DNA of 33,561 nt, taken from Candidatus Omnitrophota bacterium (GTDB lineage: Bacteria > Omnitrophota > Gorgyraeia > Aquiviventales > Aquiviventaceae). Under the pieces are notes generated by a model. It had not been told where the DNA came from. It did no database searches and saw only the letters and a program-made list of their open reading frames with translations. Location of the stretch: the NCBI GenBank assembly GCA_023247195.1, contig JAHFGY010000008.1, positions 1 to 33,561 of the forward strand. Reading direction: 5' to 3'. Each line of letters begins with the position of its first letter. Position 1 is the first letter of the stretch. Positions 7,860 to 17,759 of this stretch are shown here, in pieces. The position numbers and the translations under genes are program-made.

Positions 7860-8836
7860 TCCGAACAACCGATCCGCAGAGTTTGAAGGCTGTTCCGGAT
7901 GCGGATCTGCTCGACGCCTACTCAAGCGCTGTCATCGCCGTGGTCGACTCGACCGGGCCCGCGGTGGTCAGCATCGCCGCCGGGTGGAAGCAAGAGCAGG
8001 GCGGCGAGCGCGGCGGCGCGGGATCCGGCGTTATCTTCACGCCGGACGGCTATATCCTGACCAACAGCCACGTTGTGCACGCGGCCCATAAGCTGGTGGC
8101 GACGCTCACCGATGGGCGCAGCTTTGAGGCGCAGCATGTCGGCGACGATCCCGCGACGGATCTGGCGGTCATCCGCGTGGATAACCCCGCATGGCTGCCG
8201 CACGCGCCGCTCGGCAACTCGCGCGCGTTGCGCGTGGGGCAACTGGCGATCGCGATCGGCAACCCGCTGGGGTTTCAGTCGAGCGTTGCAACCGGAGTGA
8301 TCAGCTCGCTCGGCCGCCACTGGCGCATGGAGAACGGCCGGCTCGTCGAGGATATCATCCAGCATACGGCGCCGTTGAACCCCGGCAACTCCGGCGGGCC
8401 GCTGGTCGACAGCCGCGGTCGCGTGGTGGGCATCAATACCGCTATGATAGCGGGAGCGCAGGCGTTGAGTTTTGCGATTCCATCAGCGACAGCGGAATGG
8501 GTCGTGTCGCAACTCCTGATGCACGGGCGGGTGCGGCGCAGCTACCTGGGCATCGCGGGCCGCTCGCGGCTCTTGGACCGCCGCCTGACGCGGTTCCACC
8601 AGCTGCCGAACAAGAGCGCGGTGGAAGTGGCGGTGGCCGAGCCCGGAGGGCCGGCTTATCGCGCGGGCCTGCGGGTCAACGACTGGATCGTCGCGGTCGA
8701 GGACAAGCCGGTTGAGCAGGTGGATGATCTTCACCGCTTCCTGGCCGAGTGGCCGATCGCCCGGTCCGTGACATTGACCGTCGTGAGCGGGATTGATTTG
8801 AAACGGGTCACGGCGGTTCCAACCGAGGCGCCGTGA
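7844..8836 (+). CDS. S1C trypsin-like serine protease with PDZ domain (HtrA/DegP-like)
   Basis: TNSHVVH, ATDLAVIRV, LNPGNSGGPLVD, C-terminal PDZ; overlaps the pirin CDS by 16 bp. No obvious signal peptide. Confidence 0.9.
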   Translation: MGDELIRTTDPQSLKAVPDADLLDAYSSAVIAVVDSTGPAVVSIAAGWKQEQGGERGGAGSGVIFTPDGYILTNSHVVHAAHKLVATLTDGRSFEAQHVGDDPATDLAVIRVDNPAWLPHAPLGNSRALRVGQLAIAIGNPLGFQSSVATGVISSLGRHWRMENGRLVEDIIQHTAPLNPGNSGGPLVDSRGRVVGINTAMIAGAQALSFAIPSATAEWVVSQLLMHGRVRRSYLGIAGRSRLLDRRLTRFHQLPNKSAVEVAVAEPGGPAYRAGLRVNDWIVAVEDKPVEQVDDLHRFLAEWPIARSVTLTVVSGIDLKRVTAVPTEAP

Positions 8837-8854
8837 GGCGCAAGACAGGAGAGC

Positions 8855-9427
8855 ATGGCGAACCAAGTGAAGCTCGCGGTATTCGCAGGCAGCCTGCGCG
8901 CAGGCTCGTACAACAAGCAGCTGGCGCGCGCGGCTGCGGTGGTCGCGGAAAAAGCCGGCGCATCGGTGACTTTGATGGATCTAAAAGACTACCCGATGCC
9001 GGTGTATAACCAGGACGACGAGACCGCCTCAGGCCTGCCGGAACACGCGAAGCGCTTCCAGGATGTGCTGCGCGCGAGCCACGGTTTTATCATCGCCTCG
9101 CCGGAATATAACAGTTCGATCCCCGGGGGACTCAAGAACGCGATCGATTGGGCTTCGCGCTCCGCGCCGACCGAGCCGCTGGTGGCTTTCCGAAAGAAAA
9201 CAGCGCTGCTCTTGAGCGCGTCTCCCGGAAATTTGGGCGGCATCCGCTCGCTGGCGACGCTGCGCTCAATTTTGAGCAACATTGGCACGCTCGTGCTGTC
9301 CGAACAGTTGGCAGTGCCGCGCGCGCACGAAGCGTTTGTGGACGGCGCGCTCAAGGACCCGAAGCAGCAGGCCACGCTCGAGCGCTTCGTAGCCGAATTG
9401 GTCCGAGTGACGTCCCGCCTGCTATAA
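8855..9427 (+). CDS. NADPH-dependent FMN reductase family protein
   Basis: AVFAGSLRAGSYNKQLARAA..., SPEYNSSIPGGLKNAIDWASR; SD AGGAGA. Confidence 0.92.
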   Translation: MANQVKLAVFAGSLRAGSYNKQLARAAAVVAEKAGASVTLMDLKDYPMPVYNQDDETASGLPEHAKRFQDVLRASHGFIIASPEYNSSIPGGLKNAIDWASRSAPTEPLVAFRKKTALLLSASPGNLGGIRSLATLRSILSNIGTLVLSEQLAVPRAHEAFVDGALKDPKQQATLERFVAELVRVTSRLL

Positions 9428-9432
9428 AGGTA

Positions 9433-9448
9433 CCGCCGTCCCCGGCGG
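9433..9448. repeat. Short GC hairpin after FMN reductase gene
   Basis: CCGCCG-TCCC-CGGCGG; no T tract follows on +, so terminator status is unclear. Confidence 0.4.
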
Positions 9449-9517
9449 CCAAAAAATAGGCTGCCCTCCACCTTACTATTCGTTTAAAATATCCCGATTA
9501 CCCCACAGGAGGCAGGA

Positions 9518-10591
<1,074 letters not shown>

Positions 10592-10598
10592 GGCGACC

Positions 10599-10991
10599 AT
10601 GCGAATCCAGCCGAATTTTCTTGTGCTGGCGGTTATTTGCTGCGGGTTAGTCTCTCCCACAGCTGAAGCGGCAACGGTCACGCATCGCGCCAACGCGCGC
10701 GGCGGCAGCAATTCAGGCCCGTGGCTGCGCGAGAAGGAATGGAGCGGACAGGCCGCCGGCAAGGCCGCTTATGGAGCCAAGAACATGCTCCTTGGCTGGA
10801 CGGAGCTGATCACCGAGCCTTACGCGGCCGCAACCGACAAAGGTAGGAACAGCAAGAGCTTTATTCAGGGCGTAGGCGAAGGCCTCTGGAATGCGACCGG
10901 CCAGACGATCGGCGGCGCGGCGGATGTTGTTACCTTCCCGTTTACGAAATCGGTCGTCCCTCTTCCTGAGGGCGGCACCAGCCTCTTCTAG
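10599..10991 (+). CDS. Exosortase system-associated protein, TIGR04073-like
   Basis: Signal peptide; KNMLLGWTELITEPYAA...GVGEGLWNATGQTIGGAADVVTFPF. Confidence 0.65.
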   Translation: MRIQPNFLVLAVICCGLVSPTAEAATVTHRANARGGSNSGPWLREKEWSGQAAGKAAYGAKNMLLGWTELITEPYAAATDKGRNSKSFIQGVGEGLWNATGQTIGGAADVVTFPFTKSVVPLPEGGTSLF

Positions 10992-11039
10992 TTCGTTCTA
11001 ATCTTGCAGTAAATTAAGCGGGTTTACGCAGGATTTAGC

Positions 11040-11068
11040 TTGCCTAAGTAGAATTTCGGGTCTAGGAT
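11040..11068 (+). promoter_or_regulatory. Sigma70-like promoter before 11082 CDS
   Basis: TTGCCT (11040-11045), 17-bp spacer, TAGGAT (11063-11068). Confidence 0.4.
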
Positions 11069-11081
11069 AATTGCATTCCTC

Positions 11082-12044
11082 ATGGCCTTGACCCGTAACC
11101 CCAATGCTGAAATCAGCGTCGACGAAGTCCGCAAGGTGATGGCCCAGCACGCCAAGCAAAGCCAGGCGGAAGTCGAATCCGGCGGCCAGGTCCGCAAGCT
11201 GGACCAGGTTAACTCCAGCCTTGAGCGCGTCAGCGAAGAACTCGATCTGCTCAACGCCGGCGTCGCCGAGCTCCAAGAGGCTGTTCGACAAGCCCGCGAT
11301 TCTCATGAGATGCTTACCCGCTCTCTCCGCTTTTATGCCCGGACGGTGACAATCGGCTCCGTGCTCCTTTTGATCACCGCCGGCGCTGTTTTATGGATTC
11401 TTGGCGGCGAAGCGGGAATGCTGCCCAACCTGCCTTCATTCGGAGCTTCGGCGCGCGTGGAAGAGAAGCCGGCAATCACTGTTGAGCGCCCGTGGTGGGA
11501 ACAAGTCAAACCCGTGGTTCCGTCTGATGCGCGTCCGTTAATCGAGCAAGGGCATGCTCCGGTGCAGCCATCCACGAAGGCAGCCGCTCCGATCGCCACC
11601 ATGCAGATTGTGCCGACGCCGGTTGTTGCCCCTAAGCCCGGCGCCACGGCTGAGCCCGCGCCGGCCAACACCGCGAAGCCTCAACCGCTTAAGACAACCC
11701 ATGGCCTTCTTTTTGATTCGGTGCGACGTTGGCAATTAGCCAGCATGAACACGCCAATCGGCGACGTGCTCCGAATCGCGGGCGCATCGCCCGCGCCGAT
11801 TCGATCCGTCGCGCCGCAGGTATCGATTTCCGCGCAGGCGTTACAGAAGCCCGCGGGTCTATCAAGCGACGATCCGGCCGCTTGGTGGGATGAATTCATC
11901 CGCAATCACCGCGGCGCGGATTGGTGGACGCCGCTGACTCCCGAGTCCGAGCCTGTTTCGCCGATCAACTTGTCCAAAGAGAATTTATCCAACGATCATT
12001 TGTCCAAAGGCCGGCGCTCTGCGCTTCCGGCTAGATCCCGTTAG
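11082..12044 (+). CDS. Hypothetical protein: coiled coil, one TM helix, Pro/Ala-rich C-terminal region
   Basis: Heptad-like N-terminus, TM SVLLLITAGAVLWILGG, low-complexity Pro/Ala region. Confidence 0.7.
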   Translation: MALTRNPNAEISVDEVRKVMAQHAKQSQAEVESGGQVRKLDQVNSSLERVSEELDLLNAGVAELQEAVRQARDSHEMLTRSLRFYARTVTIGSVLLLITAGAVLWILGGEAGMLPNLPSFGASARVEEKPAITVERPWWEQVKPVVPSDARPLIEQGHAPVQPSTKAAAPIATMQIVPTPVVAPKPGATAEPAPANTAKPQPLKTTHGLLFDSVRRWQLASMNTPIGDVLRIAGASPAPIRSVAPQVSISAQALQKPAGLSSDDPAAWWDEFIRNHRGADWWTPLTPESEPVSPINLSKENLSNDHLSKGRRSALPARSR

Positions 12045-12096
12045 TCGTTTTGCTTCCGGGCTTCGGCTTGCCGCTTTTCTTCTCGTCTTTATCCCC

Positions 12097-12711
12097 ATGA
12101 CACTGCGCGCTCAGGAAAACCGCGTTATCGTCGGCCTCGGCGATTCCATCACCGCCGGGAATCCGGGTTTTCATTCGCCGGTGGAAGACCCGCCGGAGGG
12201 CTCCGGCAATCCCGAGAGCCAGTACGCTTACTGGATGATGCGGGCGCATCCGGAGTGGCGCGTGCTCAACCGCGGCGTCGGCGGGGAGCGCACGGACGAG
12301 ATCTTGGCGCGCTTTGACCAAGATGTTCTGGCAAACAAGCCTGATGCCGTTATCGTCCTTGCGGGGATCAATGATCTCTATCAAGGCAACTCCGCGCAGT
12401 CGGCGATCGACAACTTGAGCCGGATCTACGCCCGCGCGGAAGAAGCCGGCATCCGCATCGTCGCATGCACCGTCATGCCATACGCTGGCATGGGTCCGCG
12501 ACTGCGCGAGCGACTGGAGCAAGTGAACGACTGGATCCGCCAAACCAGCACCGCAAAGCACTACGGCTTCTGCGACTTGCACGCCGTGATGCAAGACCCT
12601 GGCCAGCCCGGTACGCTCGCTCACACCGAAGACGGCGTCCACCCGGACGTGGTCGGCTACCGAGAAATGGCCGCTGCGCTGAGCGGCGTGCTGGAAAAAA
12701 CGCTTCACTAA
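12097..12711 (+). CDS. SGNH/GDSL hydrolase
   Basis: VGLGDSITAG (block I), GGERTDEIL, VIVLAGINDLYQG, DGVHPDVVGY. True start may lie upstream (see findings). Confidence 0.88.
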   Translation: MTLRAQENRVIVGLGDSITAGNPGFHSPVEDPPEGSGNPESQYAYWMMRAHPEWRVLNRGVGGERTDEILARFDQDVLANKPDAVIVLAGINDLYQGNSAQSAIDNLSRIYARAEEAGIRIVACTVMPYAGMGPRLRERLEQVNDWIRQTSTAKHYGFCDLHAVMQDPGQPGTLAHTEDGVHPDVVGYREMAAALSGVLEKTLH

Positions 12712-12741
12712 GTTCGCTCGCCGCTAAATTGCCCGGCTCCA

Positions 12742-12770
12742 TTGACGCTGCCTTCCGTCGAAGGTATTCT
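12742..12770 (+). promoter_or_regulatory. Sigma70-like promoter before TamB-like gene
   Basis: TTGACG-17-TATTCT; -10 ends 11 nt before ATG 12782. Confidence 0.55.
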
Positions 12771-12781
12771 GAATCGTTTCC

Positions 12782-14518
12782 ATGCGAAAGCGTTTCTGGA
12801 CCCCTTTTCGCGTTTTTCTCCTGGTGCTCGCGCTGGCGGTATCGTCGGCGCTGGCGGCGCTCCTCTTTACTCCTCAAGGCTCTGAGCTGGCGGTGCGCGT
12901 GGCCGCTCAGCATGCGCTCCAACCGGCAGCTTTGTCGATCGGCGGTGTCAGCGGCCGGCTGATCGACGTCCTTATTATCCGGGACGTCTACTTGGATTCG
13001 CCGCGTTTTGCGCCGAAAGCCAGCCGCATTTCCGCGCATGATGTCCGGCTCCGGACAAACGGCAGTCCGAATTTCCGCCGTTGGCAGCTGCAGGTCGGCG
13101 AACTCCAAGTGGCGCTACCGGCGCATGCGCGTCAGGTGAGCTGCGCGTATCTCGAAGGTTCTCTGGTCTCAGGCTTGCGGCTGTACGGTTTATCCATCGA
13201 CGATCTTGCCCGCCTTCCGGCCGGCTCGCGCGTCGAGATGCGCAGCATCGACATGGGAGCGCCGGCGCTGGCCGGACCCAAGCGCTGGCCGGTTCAGATT
13301 TACGGCATCAAAGCCCAAGCCCCGGGCTATGTTGATTTTCTCTGGGCGGAAAGAGCCGAAGGCAACTGGAACGAAGGCCTTGTTCTTCACGAGATCGAAA
13401 CCACGGGCTTGCGCTGGCTGCCTGAGGGCAGCGTGGTCCGGCTCCAGCGCCTGGTGCTGGCCCCGGGCCAAGAGCGCTTCAAGCCTGTTCGTGCGCTTAA
13501 CGGCCGCCTGCAGCTGCCCGACGCGGATCCTATTCTTTTTTCCGGCGGCCTGGATCCGCAGAAGCCGGACCTGCAGCTCTATGCCAAGCACATCGATATT
13601 GAAACCGCGGCCGCTGTTTTCCCCAAATGGCAGGCGATCCAGATCATGAACGGTACGTTGGGTGAGGTGCACTCAACGCTCACGGGGAACTGGCGCGAGC
13701 CCACGTTCACGGGACGGGGCATAGCCGAGCGGCTCTATCGCCGTGGCGTTACGATTTACAACAGCACCGTCGCGTTTGAGCTGACGCTCTCGAACATCGG
13801 CAAAGGCATTCGGCTGAAGGGCACGGTTGCCATCCAAAACGGCACTTTGAAGTCCAAGACAACGACGGTGGCGCTGCACCCGGGGCGCATCGTTTTCTCG
13901 GGCGATCCGAGGAATCCCGAGTACGACCTCAAAGGCTCTTCAGTCATTGAGGGCGTGAAGATAAACATCGCCATCAAGGGCACGCATCTCCTGCCGGATC
14001 TTCGCCTGAGCTCGGATCCGCCTATCCCCGAGGAATGGCTGCTCCTCATGCTGGCAAGCGGCCGCCGTTGGCGAGGCGCGGAAACAAGCGCTTCGGAAGG
14101 ACAGATTTCTCCGGACTTGGCACGGGACTTCATCGACTTCTTTATCTTTGGAGGGTTGGGCAGCCGCATCGCCCAGCGTTTCGGCATCAGCGACGTTTCG
14201 CTGATCTTCAATCCGGATGAAGGCCGCATGGGCGTTTCAACAACCATCGCCGACAAAGTGGAGGTGCGCTATGAAACCGATCAGCCGCACGTCCAGCAAC
14301 GCTCCGACCCGTCGCTTTCCAACACCGATCCCACCACCGTCTACCGCGTCGGTGCCGGCTACAAGATCACGGACACCAGCACCGTGAAAATCGAAGGTGA
14401 GCGGCAGCTACCCTCAACGGTTTCGCCGGCCGGGCAGGCGGCGGATACGCCCACCGATCTTTCGCCCGCCGCGAAGCCGAAGGATAGTATTTTTTTGAAG
14501 TTTCAAAAGAAATTCTAA
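12782..14518 (+). CDS. TamB-like (AsmA/TamB-type) protein, short form
   Basis: N-terminal TM, repetitive beta character, C-terminal ...SRIAQRFGISDVSLIFNPDEGRMGVSTTIADKVEVRYETDQ...TDTSTVKIEGERQ...IFLKFQKKF as in TamB C-terminal domains. Confidence 0.7.
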   Translation: MRKRFWTPFRVFLLVLALAVSSALAALLFTPQGSELAVRVAAQHALQPAALSIGGVSGRLIDVLIIRDVYLDSPRFAPKASRISAHDVRLRTNGSPNFRRWQLQVGELQVALPAHARQVSCAYLEGSLVSGLRLYGLSIDDLARLPAGSRVEMRSIDMGAPALAGPKRWPVQIYGIKAQAPGYVDFLWAERAEGNWNEGLVLHEIETTGLRWLPEGSVVRLQRLVLAPGQERFKPVRALNGRLQLPDADPILFSGGLDPQKPDLQLYAKHIDIETAAAVFPKWQAIQIMNGTLGEVHSTLTGNWREPTFTGRGIAERLYRRGVTIYNSTVAFELTLSNIGKGIRLKGTVAIQNGTLKSKTTTVALHPGRIVFSGDPRNPEYDLKGSSVIEGVKINIAIKGTHLLPDLRLSSDPPIPEEWLLLMLASGRRWRGAETSASEGQISPDLARDFIDFFIFGGLGSRIAQRFGISDVSLIFNPDEGRMGVSTTIADKVEVRYETDQPHVQQRSDPSLSNTDPTTVYRVGAGYKITDTSTVKIEGERQLPSTVSPAGQAADTPTDLSPAAKPKDSIFLKFQKKF

Positions 14519-14522
14519 CTTC

Positions 14523-14551
14523 TTGACGCTGAAAGACTTCTTGTTTATTCT
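14523..14551 (+). promoter_or_regulatory. Sigma70-like promoter before XRE regulator
   Basis: TTGACG-17-TATTCT; -10 ends 8 nt before ATG 14560. Confidence 0.6.
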
Positions 14552-14559
14552 GACCTGAC

Positions 14560-15117
14560 ATGAATCCTCTGGGCACGCGCATCCGGTGGATCCGTGGCAG
14601 CCAGCGGATGACGCTTAAGCAATTAAGCCGCAGTACCGCCCTTACCATCAGCTTCCTTTCCCAGGTTGAACGCGGCGCGGTCTTGCCGTCGGTTGACTCA
14701 CTTCGGAAAATCGCGCACTCCCTGGGTGTTCCGGTCGGACAGCTCTTCGACGAGGGCCTGGCCGCGGACAAGCCGCTCACGCTATTAAGAAAGTCCGAAC
14801 TCAAACAAGACCACGTGCGCAGCAAGGCGCCGATCGTTGAAGCTTTGGCCGGTGGTCTCTTGCACACGCGTATCGAGCCCCGTTTGATCACGCTGCGCCC
14901 GAAGATGATTTACCGTCCCGATTTACGCGACCAAGGTTGCGAGGCTTTCGGCATGGTCTGGCAAGGGCAGGTCGAGTTAGCGTGGGAGCCGGGAGAGACT
15001 ATCGCGCTCTCTTCAGGCGACAGTATCTATGTGCAGCCGCGCGGAGCGTATCGCATTACTTCTACAGGTACCGGCGAAGCATCCATCCTCTGGATCACCT
15101 TTTCAGCAGAACGGTGA
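14560..15117 (+). CDS. XRE-family regulator with C-terminal cupin domain
   Basis: HTH RIRWIRGSQRMTLKQLSRSTALTISFLSQVERGAVLPSVDSLRKIAHSLGV; cupin-like C-terminus. Confidence 0.88.
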   Translation: MNPLGTRIRWIRGSQRMTLKQLSRSTALTISFLSQVERGAVLPSVDSLRKIAHSLGVPVGQLFDEGLAADKPLTLLRKSELKQDHVRSKAPIVEALAGGLLHTRIEPRLITLRPKMIYRPDLRDQGCEAFGMVWQGQVELAWEPGETIALSSGDSIYVQPRGAYRITSTGTGEASILWITFSAER

Positions 15118-15126
15118 GGTGAAGCC

Positions 15127-15507
15127 ATGCCATCCAAACGCAAGCATGCAGTACCATCGATAGGTCCGCGGCTAGCCTGGTGCTGGATCATCGATCGGGG
15201 CGAAGGATTTCCCGTGGTGCTGGCTGCCTCCCGCGGCGACAGCACATTGCTTTACTCGGACGTTTCGCCCCCCTATTCATCGGCCGTTATCATCCAGTTT
15301 TATGCATCGAGCGAGGGGACGTCATCGTTTCAGAAACTGGTGCGCTTGCAGGGCTACATTGCTTCCATTGAACCGATTGCAAAGCGCCGCCGGGGCTGGA
15401 GCATCGGTACTTTTCGCTTAGTCGTCAAGAAACTGCCTGCCCGAGAACCGGCTTTTGCCGCCGCCAGCCGTCCTACAACTGCACGCCGCCGCGCGTCCTC
15501 AACCTAA
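15127..15507 (+). CDS. Hypothetical protein, 126 aa
   Basis: ORF in an operon-like position with SD-like GAGGTGAAG; no family recognised. Confidence 0.5.
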   Translation: MPSKRKHAVPSIGPRLAWCWIIDRGEGFPVVLAASRGDSTLLYSDVSPPYSSAVIIQFYASSEGTSSFQKLVRLQGYIASIEPIAKRRRGWSIGTFRLVVKKLPAREPAFAAASRPTTARRRASST

Positions 15508-15572
15508 CGGATTTTTTACTGCCTGCAAATTGCAGCTATACGTTACTGAATTGCATTGGTAGCACATAAAAC

Positions 15573-17342
15573 ATGCCCCCGATCCCAACCAGGCCTACGA
15601 CGATCACCTGGACGGTTTTACTCTTATGCGCGGCGGCAACGGGTTGGGCTTGGCAGACCGCGCGGTCCGACGAACTCAGCGACCTGCAATCGGTTTTCGG
15701 TCACGAAGCGGTCAGGGTTGCGGATGGCGCCCGCAATCGGATCGAGATTTACTCCGACATGCTGCATGGCGCGCGCGGTCTCTTTGCCGCAAGTAAATCG
15801 GTCGAGAGGCACGAGTGGCACGCTTATGCCGCCAGCCTCAGGATAGCCGAGCGATTCCCAGGCATCCGGGCGATGGGTTTTTTGGCAGCTGTGCCCAGGC
15901 AAAATCTGGACGCTTTTCTGAATGAAACGCGCGCAGACGGAGCGCCGGACTTCGCCATCCAGGGCGAGTCTGAGGGAGACGTTCTCTACGTTCTTAAATA
16001 TGAAGAAGTGTTTGAGCATATACCTTCGCCCCTGGGATTCAACATAGCTTCGGAGCCGAATCGGAGAGCCACCGCTGAGCAGGCCCGGGATACCGGCAAG
16101 CTGGCCGCAACGGCCCCCATCACTCTTATTGCCGATCAATCAAAAGGTTTTGTGCTTTTTCTTCCCGTTTACCGCGTCGGAATGCCGACGGCAACGGTGA
16201 ATGAGCGCCGGGCAGCCATCGAAGGTTTTGTCTGCGGCGTTTTTCGGGCCACGGACTTCATGCAAGAAGTGACGTCAGGGCAAGAGCCATCGCTCGTTTT
16301 TTTTGAGGTATTTGACGGGCCAATCATTGATTGCGGGCACCAGCTTCACGGCTCATGGACATGCGGTTATTCTGATGCCGGCTCCGGGGGCTCGCCGGCC
16401 GCTTTGGAAAAGAGCTTCTCGGTGCCGATCGGCGGAAGAATTTGGACGATCCTGGTCCGGCCAACGGTTGGATTTCTCCATAGCCGCAGCCCGGTCAAAA
16501 GCCTGTGGGTGCTGCTTAGTGGTAGCCTGATATCGCTCCTGTTGATCGCGGCTGTCTGGTCGCTGGTGAATACTCAAACAAGGGCCGTGACGATCGCCGA
16601 GACCATGACAAAAGAGCTGCGGGAAGCCCAGATGCAATTGACGCGGGCCGCTAAGCTCGAATCAACCGGCCGTTTGGCCGCGGGCGTGGCCCACGAAGTG
16701 AAGAACCCGCTGGCCATTGTAGTGATGGGGTTGGATTATCTGGAAACGCACCTCGAGCACCACACCAATCCGCAGGTCATCCAAGTTCTGCGCGACATGC
16801 GCGCCGCGATACACCGGGCGGATTTTATCGTCAAGGGATTGCTCAATTTTTCTAGCCAGCGGGAACTGGTTTTGAAGCCGCACAATTTGAACGAGATCGT
16901 TGAGCAGTCGCTGGTACTGGTCAAGCATGAGCTTCAACGCGCGCATATCCAGGTAGAGGCCCGCCTTTCGCCGCAGGTGCCGCAACTCAACCTGGATTGG
17001 ACGCGGCTGGAGCAGGTGTTCATCAATCTTTTCATGAATGCGATCCAGGCGATGAACCGCGAGGGCCAGTTGATCGTCACAACAGGCTTGCGGACGGAGT
17101 CCGGCCAAGAGCCTTCCGTATTCGTGAGCGTTGAGGACACGGGATCCGGAATTCCCGAGAAGCTCATTGGAAAGATCTTCGATCCTTTTTTCACGACAAA
17201 GCCGACGGGGCAAGGGACAGGTCTTGGACTCACCGTCACCCAGAAGATCATTGAGTTGCATGGCGGTAACATCATGGTCGCGAATCGTCCCGAGGGAGGA
17301 GCGATCATTACCATCCTGTTCGGTGCGCCGAAAGCGCGTTAG
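15573..17342 (+). CDS. CHASE-domain sensor histidine kinase
   Basis: Two TM segments flanking a CHASE-like sensor (IEIYSDMLHGARGLFAASKSVERHEWHAYAASL...FPGIRAMGF); H-box VAHEVKNPLAIV; G boxes GSGIPEK, GTGLGLT. Confidence 0.92.
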   Translation: MPPIPTRPTTITWTVLLLCAAATGWAWQTARSDELSDLQSVFGHEAVRVADGARNRIEIYSDMLHGARGLFAASKSVERHEWHAYAASLRIAERFPGIRAMGFLAAVPRQNLDAFLNETRADGAPDFAIQGESEGDVLYVLKYEEVFEHIPSPLGFNIASEPNRRATAEQARDTGKLAATAPITLIADQSKGFVLFLPVYRVGMPTATVNERRAAIEGFVCGVFRATDFMQEVTSGQEPSLVFFEVFDGPIIDCGHQLHGSWTCGYSDAGSGGSPAALEKSFSVPIGGRIWTILVRPTVGFLHSRSPVKSLWVLLSGSLISLLLIAAVWSLVNTQTRAVTIAETMTKELREAQMQLTRAAKLESTGRLAAGVAHEVKNPLAIVVMGLDYLETHLEHHTNPQVIQVLRDMRAAIHRADFIVKGLLNFSSQRELVLKPHNLNEIVEQSLVLVKHELQRAHIQVEARLSPQVPQLNLDWTRLEQVFINLFMNAIQAMNREGQLIVTTGLRTESGQEPSVFVSVEDTGSGIPEKLIGKIFDPFFTTKPTGQGTGLGLTVTQKIIELHGGNIMVANRPEGGAIITILFGAPKAR

Positions 17343-17351
17343 GAGCCAAGC

Positions 17352-17735
17352 ATGGCGAGTGCCGCTAAGCACCGTATCCTCGTTGTCGACGATGAAACCA
17401 CCTTTATCCGAATGGTGAAACTCAACTTGGAGGGCACCGGGCGTTTCGAGGTTCTTGGCGAAGCGAACGGCCTTCAAGCCGTGCGCACGGCGCAAACGTT
17501 CAAGCCGGACCTCATTTTGTTGGACGTGGTGATGCCGGACGCCGACGGGGGAGATGTCGCCAAGAAATTGCGCGAGGATCCATTGTTGAAGGATGTGCCC
17601 ATCATCTTCCTCACGGCTACGGTTTCACGGGAAGACGCCGGGCAAGAGCTCCGTCGGATAGGCGATTACCTCTATTTGGCTAAGCCTATCCCTTTGGAAG
17701 AGCTCTTGGCCTGCATCGAGCGCAACCTCAAGTAG
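17352..17735 (+). CDS. Response regulator, receiver domain only
   Basis: VVDDE..., LILLDVVMPDADG, LTAT, YLAKPI; AGGAG SD 10 bp after kinase stop. Confidence 0.93.
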   Translation: MASAAKHRILVVDDETTFIRMVKLNLEGTGRFEVLGEANGLQAVRTAQTFKPDLILLDVVMPDADGGDVAKKLREDPLLKDVPIIFLTATVSREDAGQELRRIGDYLYLAKPIPLEELLACIERNLK

Positions 17736-17745
17736 CGCTTGACTG

Positions 17746-17751
17746 TATAAT
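17746..17751 (+). promoter_or_regulatory. -10 element before amylase gene
   Basis: Consensus TATAAT ending 8 nt before ATG 17760; no strong -35. Confidence 0.5.
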
Positions 17752-17759
17752 GGCGCGTT

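Noticed and set aside
9433-9448. CCGCCG-TCCC-CGGCGG as a certain intrinsic terminator
   Set aside because: Followed by an A tract, not a T tract, on the plus strand; kept only as a repeat.
16662-17495. 277-aa minus-strand ORF over the histidine kinase / response regulator
   Set aside because: Antisense to conserved kinase motifs; spurious.
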